A program made the position numbers and the translations under genes. Positions 7,633 through 19,530 of a stretch of DNA of 52,960 bases are shown here, piece by piece. The notes beneath the pieces are model-generated. The model was not told the DNA's origin. It saw only the letters and a program-made list of their open reading frames with translations, and made no database searches. The stretch is from assembly GCF_013116825.1 (NCBI RefSeq), contig NZ_JABFNS010000055.1, positions 1 to 52,960 on the forward strand, given 5' to 3'. This DNA comes from Myxococcus xanthus. GTDB lineage: Bacteria; Myxococcota; Myxococcia; Myxococcales; Myxococcaceae. Each line of letters starts with the position of its first letter. The stretch's first letter is position 1.

Positions 7633-9672
7633 CTACGCCCCCGCCGGGGGCGTGGTGGCCTCGAAGAGGTGCTCGAGGAACTCGGGCAGCAGGCTGGCGG
7701 AGATGACCCACAGCTTGCCTTCGCCCAGGTCCGCGAGCGACGCGCGCTCCACGTACTCCACGCAGGCCGCTTCCACGTAGTGGATGAACACCTTGCGCTC
7801 GCGCGCGCGGTACCAGTCCGCCGCGTGGGCCAGCAGCGCCACCATGGCGTCCTGGGCCTCCTTCGTCGCGTCGTCCACCAGCGGCACCAGCCGCACGCCG
7901 TCCAGCACGTTGAAGAGGTTGAGGCCCGGCTGCGCCGTCTCGAACACCGCCAGGACGACGGGCTTGCCCTCATGCCGCGCCACCACCAGCTCGCGCTCGC
8001 GGCCCATGCCCGCCTCGCCCCAGCGCTCCTTGGCGCGCTTGAGGTCGAAGCGCTCCGGCACCAGGTCCAGCGCCTCGCGGTAGGCCAGCGGACGCGTGCG
8101 CTCCACCTGCTGGAAGAAGGCGGCGCGCTCGGCCTCCGTGGGCGTGCCCACCTCGATGCCCGCGGGGACTTCCCAGGCCCCGTCCACCTCCGCCTCCATC
8201 AACTGGAAGGGCACGAGGCACGTCTGGCCCGTGTGCTCGTACCAGGTGGCGAAGTCGAACTTGGTGAAGCGCACCCAGCGCACGCGGGCCTCGCAGAAGG
8301 CGAAGAACCACTTCACCTCCGGGTCCACCTGCGTGGGCTCGTAGCCGCGCAGGTAGATGTCGCGCAGCGCCTCGCGCGCCGACGTGCGGCTGCCCTTCAC
8401 CGGCTGACGCGCCAGCTGGTGCGCCATCCAGCTGCCTTCGTACGGCTTCACCACCGACAGCGTGGCGCCCACGGACTGCCCCTCCGGGTGCACCACCCGG
8501 TAGCCCAGCCGCGTCCGGCCCTCCAGCCGCGCCAGCGTGGCGTCGAAGCTGGGGTGCGCGTCCTCGAAGTCCTCCGGCGACTTGCCCGGCAGCCGGAAGT
8601 AGCCCGAGCCGTCGAAGAGCTTCCAGGTGGCATCCCCCCAGTCACCCTCCACCTGGGTGGCCGGGTGCATCTGCGCCTCCACCAGCGCGCGCCACGCCTG
8701 CGCGCCCGCCGCATCCAGGGGACGCACGGACATGCCGCAGCGGCGGCCCGCCGCGGTGCTGGAGATGTTGCGCACCTCGGCGCGCAGCCGCACCGGCGCC
8801 ATTCCTTCCGTCACGACCTCCAGCACCGGCTGGCGCAGGCCCGGGTACAGCAGGTCCTCGCCGGGCTCCGTCAGGAAGGCGATGCCCTCATAGGACAGGT
8901 CCAACACCTGACGCCGCACGTGCACCTGGGGCCACAGCGGATGATCGAAGGACAGCGTGCAGGCACGGCTCGGCGGCGCGCGCCGCAGCCAGCGGTGGCG
9001 GTAACGGACGAGCTCCCGGGGCAGCGGCATCAGCACCAGGCCGGACTCCTCGCGCGCCTCGCTGACCTCCAGGTGCACCACGCTGCTGTAGCCGAAGGCC
9101 TCCAGGGTGAAGGGCTGCGCGGGCAGTCCGCCCTCGAAGCGCCAGCCCATGCGGCCTTCGCGCGGGTCGAAGTACGCGGCCGTCACCGGCACCTTGCGCC
9201 CGTCCGCGGTCCGCGCCATGCCGCGCGCCTGTCTGCCCACCAGCGCGTCGCAGATGCGCCGCACGCGGTCAGGGTGCTCGATGCGCTCCTTCCACACCGG
9301 CCGCGTCTCCGGCGGGAGCAGCAGGCCGTTGTCACGCAGGGCCTCCAGCACGGAGACGATTCGGCGGCCCGCGTCCAGGGGCGGCGCCAGGAAGCGCATG
9401 CTCACCTCCGGCGCGCCGCGCACGTCCATGACCTCCACGTCCAGCGCGGTGGCCCATCGCTCGCCATGGCCCAGCACCACGGAGGCGGTGTCTCCCGGCT
9501 TTGGCGCTGCCTGCGTACCGAGGTTCAGCGTCAGGTGCTCCAACGACAGCTGCACCAGCCGACACGGCGCCTGGAGGTTTCCGAATGACGCCACCGCCGT
9601 CAGTTCCGTCCCCATCCGGTAACCGAGCATCGACGCCCGGCCGCTCAACCCTTCCAGCGTGTCCGCCTGCAT
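7633..9672 (-). CDS. PilZ-domain protein with GNAT-like C-terminal regions
   Basis: About 679 residues from the ATG at 9672, which has GGAG six bases before it (a GTG at 9714 would add 14 residues). Residues ~15-110 and ~225-345 look like two PilZ-type barrels; the second carries RYRHR followed by DLSYEGIAF, fitting the RxxxR and (D/N)xSxxG c-di-GMP motifs. The C-terminal ~330 residues resemble two tandem acyltransferase (GNAT) folds (LGYRVVHPEGQSVGATLSVVKPYE; VVARHEGKPVVLAVFETAQ). The whole suggests a c-di-GMP-linked acyltransferase, an inference. No signal peptide or membrane helix is seen, so cytoplasmic. Confidence 0.65.
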   Translation of the reverse strand: MQADTLEGLSGRASMLGYRMGTELTAVASFGNLQAPCRLVQLSLEHLTLNLGTQAAPKPGDTASVVLGHGERWATALDVEVMDVRGAPEVSMRFLAPPLDAGRRIVSVLEALRDNGLLLPPETRPVWKERIEHPDRVRRICDALVGRQARGMARTADGRKVPVTAAYFDPREGRMGWRFEGGLPAQPFTLEAFGYSSVVHLEVSEAREESGLVLMPLPRELVRYRHRWLRRAPPSRACTLSFDHPLWPQVHVRRQVLDLSYEGIAFLTEPGEDLLYPGLRQPVLEVVTEGMAPVRLRAEVRNISSTAAGRRCGMSVRPLDAAGAQAWRALVEAQMHPATQVEGDWGDATWKLFDGSGYFRLPGKSPEDFEDAHPSFDATLARLEGRTRLGYRVVHPEGQSVGATLSVVKPYEGSWMAHQLARQPVKGSRTSAREALRDIYLRGYEPTQVDPEVKWFFAFCEARVRWVRFTKFDFATWYEHTGQTCLVPFQLMEAEVDGAWEVPAGIEVGTPTEAERAAFFQQVERTRPLAYREALDLVPERFDLKRAKERWGEAGMGRERELVVARHEGKPVVLAVFETAQPGLNLFNVLDGVRLVPLVDDATKEAQDAMVALLAHAADWYRARERKVFIHYVEAACVEYVERASLADLGEGKLWVISASLLPEFLEHLFEATTPPAGA

Positions 9673-9988
9673 GACAGCTCCGTTGTCTGAAGGAGGCCGA
9701 TTGTACGGCTTCACAGGTGCGAGACTTGAGAATTCTCACTGGAAGCGTGAGCACGAAAGAGCCGTGCGTAACCTGTTCTCCAGGACAGGACTGGATGTCT
9801 TATTTTTCAAGTGTCACACGGATGGTCATTTCCCTCTCGGACGGGATGTGTGCCCGCATCCCATCGGGTCCGTGTGCACCCGGTTTTTCGGGGGTGAGGT
9901 GGTGTGGCATGGCCACCGGGAGGGTGAGCGCTCGTACGCCTGCCCGCTGAGGTGGCACCGGCTCCGTCAGCGGGTTAGGGGGAAGAGC
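9673..9988. other. Intergenic region, no gene recognised
   Basis: The gap between the divergent PilZ and YkgJ-type genes. It is somewhat richer in A+T (9700-9850) than its neighbours, consistent with promoters. The reading frame of the downstream gene is open through it, but the translation shows no recognisable domain. Confidence 0.3.
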
Positions 9989-10483
9989 ATGCCGCGCAAC
10001 ACCCTCTGCCTTCGTTGCGGCATGTGCTGTGACGGAACGCTTTTCACGCACGTGTCGCTCCAGCCGGAGGAAGCCCTGGCGCTCCAGCGGCGGGGATTGC
10101 CCGTGGGCGCACGCACGGATGGAAGTCTCGCCTTGCTGCAACACTGCTCGGCCCTGGATGAGCGCACGTGCACCATCTACGAGGACCGCCCCGCGAGCTG
10201 CAGGCGTTATCACTGTCAGCTCTTCTCCGCGCTGGTTGAGAAGGAAGTCTCGCTGGACGAAGCGCTCGCGGTGGTGGACGAGGCCCATGCGCGAGTGGCC
10301 GGCGTGGCGCGCACGCTGGCGCCTGCCTCGGAACAGGCGCCGCGCTCGGTGCTGCAACGCGCCCGGCGCGCGAACCTGCGCGAGCACGGCGGCCCGCTGT
10401 CCGCGACGGACCTGGCCACCTACGAGCATGCGGAGGTCTATCTGGATACACACTTCCGGGGGCGCTTCGGACGTTGGGATTGA
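9989..10483 (+). CDS. YkgJ-family cysteine-cluster protein
   Basis: 164 residues. The start MPRNTLCLRCGMCCDGTLFTHV and later CSALDERTCTIYEDRPASCRRYHC show the CxxCxxCC ... C ... RPxxCRxxxC pattern of the YkgJ/FliB family of zinc or iron-sulfur binding proteins (CxxCG, YxxRPxxC). A redox or metal-binding role is inferred; partner and substrate are unknown. AGGGGGAAGAG precedes the ATG at 9989. The longer upstream frame (from 9659) lacks family features and is left out. Confidence 0.75.
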   Translation: MPRNTLCLRCGMCCDGTLFTHVSLQPEEALALQRRGLPVGARTDGSLALLQHCSALDERTCTIYEDRPASCRRYHCQLFSALVEKEVSLDEALAVVDEAHARVAGVARTLAPASEQAPRSVLQRARRANLREHGGPLSATDLATYEHAEVYLDTHFRGRFGRWD

Positions 10484-10592
10484 GCGCGGCGACGCGGTGA
10501 ATCCCAGCCGCCTCGCCCCCCCGTGTGGCTACGATGCGGGCGCGATAATCCGGGCCGTGCTTCCACGGCGCCGCGTGACACCGAGGACTTCG

Positions 10593-11321
10593 ATGAAGAC
10601 GAACGCGTCCGTGCTGGCGGTGATGACGTGCTCCCTGCTGACGGCGCCGTTGGCCATCGCGGATGACACGGCCCCTGTGAAGTCCGCCTCGGTGGATTTG
10701 AACGGTGATGGCACGCCGGAGGCCGTGTCCATCCAGTTCGACGAACCGAAGAACGAGTTCATCCTCAAGGCGGGCAGCGCCACCATCCGGGGCCCCGGTG
10801 ATGACAATGAGCCCGCGGGCGTGTTCATCGTGGACCTGGACAGCCGGGACAAGCGCAAGGAGCTGGTGGTGCGCACCGGGCAGACGGACTACGACCAGCG
10901 CTCGTACATCTACGGCTTCGATGGCAAGGCGCTGAAGCTGCTGGGCACCGTGCCCGCGCTCACCGAGGCCAAGGGCAACGGCATCATCCTGTCCGACTCA
11001 TGGCAGGGCTTCTGGAACCGGCGCGACAAGTACGTCGTGGACGCGAAGACGGGCAAGGTGTCCGAGGTGCCGCAGGACCTGTACGCCGTTGGCGTCGAGG
11101 CAACGGTGAAGCAGTCCTTCCCCCTGGCGCGCAGCCGCACGGACAAGAGCGCCGTCGCGACGTTGGCCCAGGGCTCGAAGATTCAGGTCCTCGCCGCCGC
11201 GCCCTCGGGCCGCAAGGATGAGGGCTACCTCTACCTGGTGAAGTCCTCCACGGGGCTGCTCGGGTGGGCCACCGCGAAGGATTTGACGGGGAAGACGGAC
11301 GGCCTGCCGCTCGCGGGTTGA
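10593..11321 (+). CDS. Exported protein with calcium-binding-like motif and SH3-like end
   Basis: 242 residues. The signal peptide (MKTNASVLAVMTCSLLTAPLAIA) is followed by DLNGDGTPEAVSIQFDEP, the DxNxDG VCBS/FG-GAP style loop that often binds calcium, and then a beta-rich region. The C-terminal ~60 residues (ATLAQGSKIQVLAAAP ... GYLYLVKSSTGLLGWATAKDL) match a bacterial SH3 domain, which could bind peptidoglycan. GAGGA stands before the ATG at 10593. It converges on the RNase gene with 17 bases between stops. Confidence 0.65.
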   Translation: MKTNASVLAVMTCSLLTAPLAIADDTAPVKSASVDLNGDGTPEAVSIQFDEPKNEFILKAGSATIRGPGDDNEPAGVFIVDLDSRDKRKELVVRTGQTDYDQRSYIYGFDGKALKLLGTVPALTEAKGNGIILSDSWQGFWNRRDKYVVDAKTGKVSEVPQDLYAVGVEATVKQSFPLARSRTDKSAVATLAQGSKIQVLAAAPSGRKDEGYLYLVKSSTGLLGWATAKDLTGKTDGLPLAG

Positions 11322-11338
11322 GGGCAAGCACGCGCCGG

Positions 11339-13234
11339 TTACTCGGCCAGTGACAGCTCGATGCGGCCGAGCTGCTCGTCGGTGGAGGTCACCTTCACCG
11401 TCACCGGCATGCCCACGGTGAACGTCCGCTCCTTGCCCACCAGGGACAGCTCGCGCGCGTCCGGCCGGAAGGGGCCTCCGGACAGGGCATCCGCGGGCAC
11501 CACGCCTTCCACCAACATGCCGTCCAGTTGCACCACCAGGCCGAAGGGCCGCACCCGCGTCACACGCGCCTGGAACTGCTTGCCCACGTGCCCCGCCATC
11601 CACCGCGCCTCCAACTCGCGGTGCCGGTCGTTCTCCGCCCGCGTCGACGCGCGCGCCTTCGCGTTGATGTGCACCGCGAGCGCCTCCACCCCCGGGTCTT
11701 CATCCACGAAGTCCCGGCGCCCACGCAGGTACCCCTTCAACGTCCGGTGCACCGCCAGGTCCGCGTACCGGCGAATCGGTGACGTGAAGTGCAGGTACAG
11801 CGGCGCCGCCAGGCCGAAGTGCGGCCCCGGCTTCACCGTGTAGCGCGACGGGCCCAGTGAGCGCCGCAGCACCGAACGCAGCGCCGGCTCCGCCACCGCG
11901 CCCGCGATCTGCCGGTCGAACGCCGCCAGCGCGAGCGGCGTCAGCTCCCGTCCGAAGCCCGCCGCGAAGCCGGACGTCTCCGCGAACGCATTCAGGTCCG
12001 CCACCCGCAACGGGTCCGGCTGCTCGTGCACGCGGTACACCCCGGGCAGGCCGCGCGCCAGCAGCCACCCGGCGATGGCCTCGTTCGCCGCCACCATGAA
12101 GCGCTCAATCATCGCGTGCGCCGACGTCGGCTTCTCACTCACCAGCCCGGACAGCTCGCCCGTCGCCTGGTCGAAGGTGAAGCGCGCCTCGTCCCGCGCG
12201 AACTCCATGCCGCCTCGCGCGGCCCGCGCCACCGCCAGCCGCGCCGCCGCCAGCCGGAACCACGGCATCACCTCGCGCACCGGCTCCATGGGCGCCGACA
12301 CCTCACCCCGGTCCAGGAAGGCGGCCACCTCGTCGTAGTTCAGCCGCGCCCACGAGCGGATGACGCTCTCGTACACGTCCGCCGCCGTCACCCGGCCCTG
12401 CGGGTCGATGCGCAGCTCCACCGTGAGGCACAGCCGCTCCTCGCCCGGCACCAGGCTCAGCCAGTGCGAAGACAGCGCTTCCGGCAACATCGGCAGCACG
12501 CGCCCCGCCAGGTACACGCTGGTGGCCCGCTCACGTGCCTCGGCGTCCAGCGCCGTGCCCTGCTTCACGTACTCCCCCACGTCCGCGATGGACACCAGGA
12601 GCCGCAGCGCCCCGTCCGGTCCCGCCGGCAGCACCGAAATGGCGTCGTCGATGTCCCGCGTGGATGGCGCATCCACCGTCACCGTGGGCACGTCCCGCAA
12701 GTCCCTCCGCGCGCCCACCGCATGCGGCACCGCGTGCGCGCCCCGCGCTTCCTCGACGACTTCCGCGGAGAAGTCCTTGCGCAGCCCGTGCCGGGCGATG
12801 ACGCGCTCCAGGGAGCGGTCCTCCCCTTCCTCCACCCGGTAGAGCAGCACCACCTTGCCTTCGTCGATGCGCGCCACCACCGCGTCACCGGCCTTCACCT
12901 GCGTCCCCGCCGGGTCGAGCACCCAGTCCGCGTTGGCCACCTCGCGGTCCACGTGGAGCAGGGTCGCGCCCTTGCGCAGCACCACCTCGCCGTAGACCTG
13001 CGTGCGAGGCCGCTCCACCAACGACAACTGGCTGGCCGACCAGCGCCCATCCGCGCCCGCCGTCACCGTGGCCGTGACGACGTCCCCGGCGAAGTATGGA
13101 TTGAGGTCGGGCGGAGGGACGAAGGCCGACAGCACCTCGGGCGAACCGGGCGTCTGAACGGTGAGGAAGCCGAAGCCTCGAGGGTGGACGTCGAGACGGC
13201 CGGTGACGGTGCGGGGCGAAACGGAAGTATCCAT
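11339..13234 (-). CDS. rnr: RNase R/RNase II-family 3'-5' exoribonuclease
   Basis: 631 residues, shorter than E. coli RNase R (813). An N-terminal cold-shock/OB segment (GFGFLTVQ near 20-27) is followed by the RNB catalytic domain with the four acidic residues VDAPSTRDIDDA (Asp188, 194, 196, 197); STRDIDDAISVL and VLRRSLGPSRYTVKPGPHFGLAAPLYLHFTSPIRRYADLAVHR fit the RNB signature. The C-terminus (FQARVTRVRPFGLVVQLDGMLVEGVVP) is an S1 domain. It degrades RNA from the 3' end in the cytoplasm. The shortened N-terminal part may give different structure preference; family-level assignment is secure, RNase R versus II is not. Confidence 0.85.
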   Translation of the reverse strand: MDTSVSPRTVTGRLDVHPRGFGFLTVQTPGSPEVLSAFVPPPDLNPYFAGDVVTATVTAGADGRWSASQLSLVERPRTQVYGEVVLRKGATLLHVDREVANADWVLDPAGTQVKAGDAVVARIDEGKVVLLYRVEEGEDRSLERVIARHGLRKDFSAEVVEEARGAHAVPHAVGARRDLRDVPTVTVDAPSTRDIDDAISVLPAGPDGALRLLVSIADVGEYVKQGTALDAEARERATSVYLAGRVLPMLPEALSSHWLSLVPGEERLCLTVELRIDPQGRVTAADVYESVIRSWARLNYDEVAAFLDRGEVSAPMEPVREVMPWFRLAAARLAVARAARGGMEFARDEARFTFDQATGELSGLVSEKPTSAHAMIERFMVAANEAIAGWLLARGLPGVYRVHEQPDPLRVADLNAFAETSGFAAGFGRELTPLALAAFDRQIAGAVAEPALRSVLRRSLGPSRYTVKPGPHFGLAAPLYLHFTSPIRRYADLAVHRTLKGYLRGRRDFVDEDPGVEALAVHINAKARASTRAENDRHRELEARWMAGHVGKQFQARVTRVRPFGLVVQLDGMLVEGVVPADALSGGPFRPDARELSLVGKERTFTVGMPVTVKVTSTDEQLGRIELSLAE

Positions 13235-13553
13235 GGAACCTTGGGCGCGTGTTTAGCCCACTCCCATCCTGGGAAAGCAGGGCTCGCGCGGGAAAATGTC
13301 AGCCCCCGGGAGCACGGCCCATGGAGGGCCTGCGTCTCACCGGGAAAGCCATCGCCAGGAATTGGCGACCTGCCGCCGGGGACGCAGCCGGGCCCGCGTC
13401 CCTGACATCCGCCGTCCTGGCCGCCCACGATTCCCCACCTGAATCCGGCTTCAATTCCGCCCTACCCGGGAAGTCATCAGGTCCGGTAGCGAACCCGTGA
13501 GGGACGGGGCTTTCGCGTCCATCCGGCTCGCGGTGTACATTCGGCGCCATTCA
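13235..13553. other. Divergent intergenic region
   Basis: 319 bases between the exoribonuclease and kinase genes. No gene is visible. GC-rich short inverted repeats occur around 13370-13410 and the sequence TGTACATT lies 21-28 bases before the kinase start, possibly part of a promoter. Nothing else is supportable. Confidence 0.3.
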
Positions 13554-16421
<2,868 letters not shown>

Positions 16422-16513
16422 ACGGCGGGGCAGGCAATCAATGCCGGGGGCGTGCGTACCTTGAGCACGCCGGGGCCGGTGTCGTGGCCCCCCTTTTCCA
16501 TTGGAGCGTGCCC

Positions 16514-17245
16514 ATGTCCCCCGCCCGCGTCTCAATCGTCACCGCCTTCCTCCTCTTCGGTGCCTGTGCCCATGCCCAGGATCCTCAAGCCGGTGCGTCC
16601 GCTTCCGCACAACAGCGAGGCGACGTCCGAGAGGTGCCCGACTTCGACGAGGTATCGGTGAGCCACGGCATCCGGGCCGAGGTGAAGGTGGGCCCCAAGT
16701 CCGTGCGCCTGGAGGGACCTGCCGAACTCGTGTCCCGAATCGAAACGGATGTGCATGACGGGACGCTGCGCACCCGCGTGGACAAGAAGCTCTTCAGCGG
16801 ATTCAAAGGCAGCAGCGTCCGCCTGTACGTCTCCAGCCCGCGCGTCGAAGGCATCCACGCCAGCGGCGGCAGCCACGTGGACGCGGACGCCACGCGCACG
16901 GACGAGTTCGACGTCGAGGCCAGCGGCGGCTCCATCGTCAACGTCCGCGGCGTGGATGCACGCCAGGTGGAAACCGAGGCCAGTGGTGGCTCGAAGGTGA
17001 CGCTGGCGGGACGGGCAACGGACTTCGACGTCGAGGCCAGCGGCGGCTCCATCGTGCGGGCCCTGGACGTGAAGGGCGTCAAGACGCTGGACGCGGAAGC
17101 GAGCGGCGGCTCGCGCGTGGAGGTGGATGCGTCCGACCGCGTCAGCGGCGAGGCCTCCGGGGGCAGCGTCCTCCAGCTCGTGTCCCGCCCGAGCCAGAGC
17201 GACGTGCGCGCCAGCGGAGGCTCCAAGGTCGTCTACAAGGACTGA
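16514..17245 (+). CDS. Exported DUF2807/GIN-like protein with ASGGS repeats
   Basis: 243 residues. A signal peptide (VSIVTAFLLFGACAHA) precedes VREVPDFDEVSVSHGIRAEVKVGPKSVRLEGP, the opening block of DUF2807 (head GIN-type, auto-transporter-like) proteins, and EASGGS motifs recur at about 20-residue spacing (seven copies). Such regular repeats predict a right-handed beta-helix exposed at the cell surface or in the periplasm. GGAG lies before the ATG at 16514. It follows the kinase by 92 bases and may or may not be part of the same transcript. Function is not known. Confidence 0.8.
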   Translation: MSPARVSIVTAFLLFGACAHAQDPQAGASASAQQRGDVREVPDFDEVSVSHGIRAEVKVGPKSVRLEGPAELVSRIETDVHDGTLRTRVDKKLFSGFKGSSVRLYVSSPRVEGIHASGGSHVDADATRTDEFDVEASGGSIVNVRGVDARQVETEASGGSKVTLAGRATDFDVEASGGSIVRALDVKGVKTLDAEASGGSRVEVDASDRVSGEASGGSVLQLVSRPSQSDVRASGGSKVVYKD

Positions 17246-17399
17246 CGCGCCCGCCGCCGTGGGAGGCGTACCGCGTCAATGACAGCACACGGGTGGGGTG
17301 AACGGGACAGCACCCGGAGTAGCGGGTGGGCCGGCTTGCTCCACGAGGGCCGGGGCGGCTGGAATGCGCGTCCCCACCCCTCGCGGAGATTCCAGCCCG

Positions 17400-18863
17400 A
17401 TGACGCCTCCCCTCCCTTCCTCCGATAACGCCCCGGCGCATCGGCGACGCGGCAAGCTCCTGTGGGGAGGCGCGGGCGTCGGCGTGGCGGTGTTGGCCGG
17501 AGGGCTCTTCCTGTGGAGCCCACGGCCTCCATCCCCCGCTTCCACCCCGCGGGACATGCACGACGCACATGGCGAGTCCCACGCGGACCCCACACACGAG
17601 GCGCCCAAAGCAAAGTCCCAGGCCCCCATGGAGGTGCTGGTCCAGACGGACCGCGCCGCTCGGGCCGCCGCGACGGGACAGCGGGCCCAGGCGCATGAGG
17701 CACTGGCGGCCGCGCTGAAGCTGGCGCCCCAACATGCTCCGGCGCTCCTCGTGAAGGCCTGTCTCGCGCTGGAGGAAGGCCAGGACACCGAGGCCAGCGA
17801 CGCGCTCCGCCGGCTGGAGGCCGCCGCCCCGGGCGCTCCGGAAACAAAGCTGCTGGCGCGGCTGGGCGAGCTGCGGCGCACGCCCGGCATGGACTGGCAG
17901 CAGGCGTTCCGCCAGGCCTGGGTGGACCTGGGCCAGCCCGACCTTCAGCAGAGCGAGCTGCTCCCCGGAGCCACACCGCTGCCGCCCGACCCGGCCATCG
18001 CCGCCGCGGCGATGGCCGCCTGGGAGCGCGCCGCGTCGGACGACGTGAGGCTGATGCTGGCCCTGGGCAGCCCGCGACTGGACGCGGACAAGGCGCTCTT
18101 CCTGCTGCGGCAGGTGCCTCGGCTGGAGGACCCTTCCCTCTTCGTGGCGGTGATGGACGTGCTCCGGGGCGAGGCCTTGCCGCAGTCCTCCCACGACGAA
18201 GCGCGCACCGTGTTCCGCCAGAAGCTGGAGGCGCTGGCGGCCGCGAACCCACGCGCCATGCAGCTCCAGTTGCTGCTGCTCCTGGGAGACACGGAGCCGG
18301 GCTCGGAGATGAGCGCGGCGGAGATCGACCGCCTGGAGCAGGTGGCCGCCCTGCCCGTGTGGCGCGAGGGCGTCTTCACCCGCACGTACGAGGAAGCCCG
18401 GAAGCTGCTGGAGGGCTCGGGGGTGCCGGATGTCAGCGCCACGGCGATGGCGGTGGCGGCCCACAGCGTGACGGACCGGGGCTCATGGGTGCTGCGCACG
18501 CGCAACGTGGGCACGCGCGGCTCGCTGTCCCCCGAGGGCCGGAAGCGGCTGGGCCGCATCACCCGCGACATCGGCGCGCGCATGGCCGAACAACCCACCA
18601 TGGTGGAGCGCATGGTGGGCCTGCAGCTCGTCCGCGGCGGCGCCCAGGAGATGGGCGACGAGGCCGGACGTGAACAGGCGCTGGCGCGAATCAGCGCGCT
18701 GGAGGGCGCGGTGGCCCTCTTCCGCAAGGCGTCCATGGACCGCTGGCCCCTGCATGCGCTGACGGAGGAGTTGATACAAGCGAGCACGCGAGACGAGCCC
18801 GCCTACCTGCTGTCCTTCACGCGCGTGGAAGCGAATCAGGCGGCGGAGACACAACAACCGTAG
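17400..18863 (+). CDS. Membrane-anchored TPR-like protein, unknown function
   Basis: 487 residues. A single helix near residues 20-40 (LLWGGAGVGVAVLAGGLFLW) anchors the protein, with a short Pro/His-rich stretch and then helical repeats: RAARAAATGQRAQAHEALAAALKLAPQHAPALLVKACLALEEGQ is a good TPR pair. The C-terminal half is helical without a catalytic motif that I recognise. The start at 17400 is chosen as the first Met close to the anchor, preceded by GCGGAG. A 13-bp hairpin follows 21 bases after the stop. Confidence 0.6.
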   Translation: MTPPLPSSDNAPAHRRRGKLLWGGAGVGVAVLAGGLFLWSPRPPSPASTPRDMHDAHGESHADPTHEAPKAKSQAPMEVLVQTDRAARAAATGQRAQAHEALAAALKLAPQHAPALLVKACLALEEGQDTEASDALRRLEAAAPGAPETKLLARLGELRRTPGMDWQQAFRQAWVDLGQPDLQQSELLPGATPLPPDPAIAAAAMAAWERAASDDVRLMLALGSPRLDADKALFLLRQVPRLEDPSLFVAVMDVLRGEALPQSSHDEARTVFRQKLEALAAANPRAMQLQLLLLLGDTEPGSEMSAAEIDRLEQVAALPVWREGVFTRTYEEARKLLEGSGVPDVSATAMAVAAHSVTDRGSWVLRTRNVGTRGSLSPEGRKRLGRITRDIGARMAEQPTMVERMVGLQLVRGGAQEMGDEAGREQALARISALEGAVALFRKASMDRWPLHALTEELIQASTRDEPAYLLSFTRVEANQAAETQQP

Positions 18864-18883
18864 CGGCGACTCAAACGAGGTCT

Positions 18884-18918
18884 CTCGGGCCCCGGGAGAC
18901 TTCCACCCGGGGCCCGAG
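18884..18918 (+). terminator. GC-rich 13-bp hairpin after the TPR-like gene
   Basis: Perfect inverted repeat CTCGGGCCCCGGG (18884-18896) and CCCGGGGCCCGAG (18906-18918) with a nine-base loop, 21 bases after the stop codon. There is no T-run, so termination by the hairpin alone is likely weak or uses Rho; it could also be an RNA stabiliser. Confidence 0.55.
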
Positions 18919-19530
18919 CGGGCCCCCCACGATGCCACGAAGCCGCCGCACGCCGGACCTCCAAGGTCGTCCGGGCAACCGCACTCCTTCCACGCGAGCG
19001 CCGGGAACAAGGGGGTTGCTTCCCGAGCGGCCTGCGCGTGGGCACCGTGGAATACCGTCCACGAACGCCAACGCTACGGTGGGCGAAGAATATCGGCTGC
19101 GCGGGGCCTGTCCACCCGCCGGGTCCTGACTCCCGCAAGCACCGTGACAGGCCGGATGTGGTGAGGACCCATAGCAGTTGCGCATTCACGATGAGTGTGA
19201 GCAGGCGCGGTGGAGACTGAATTCCTTTCAGGGCGCGTCATGAAGCAGCGCGATATGTGGGAAACCGCTACGCCGGCTTGAGCTCACCCTGCGCTTCTCC
19301 GAGCTCCGGTGGCCTGTCCCCTCGAAGGCGCTCGGCTCCCCCCGAGCTGCTGCGCGCGTCATTTCCTATGAACCCGGAGGATGTGCTCGCCATCGATGGA
19401 CCCCAGGCGCTGGCCCGGCCGGGGGCCTCCGTGCGCGAAGCGGAGCGACGCCTGCGCGCGCCGGGGCGCACGCACGACGTGCCGTCTTCCGATACGCCCA
19501 CAAGTTCTCCACAGTGAAGGGCCGCGCCGC
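18919..19530. other. Intergenic region, no gene supported
   Basis: Between the terminator and the end of the minus-strand lipoprotein gene. Several short frames exist, including one of 86 codons at 19257-19517, but they have no recognisable family, no convincing start and poor coding look. A DnaA-box-like nonamer TTCTCCACA occurs at 19505. Confidence 0.35.

Noticed and set aside
7519..9588. 689-codon open frame on the plus strand opposite the PilZ gene
   Set aside because: High-GC shadow frame: rich in Arg/His/Leu, no domain, no start, and the minus-strand frame has clear PilZ motifs.
12026..13405. 459-codon frame opposite the exoribonuclease gene
   Set aside because: Composition dominated by Arg/His/Gly/Pro and the opposite strand encodes an intact RNB enzyme.
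18932..19517. Short frames in the gap before the Cys-rich lipoprotein gene
   Set aside because: No start with ribosome site, no homology pattern, and composition as in shadow frames.
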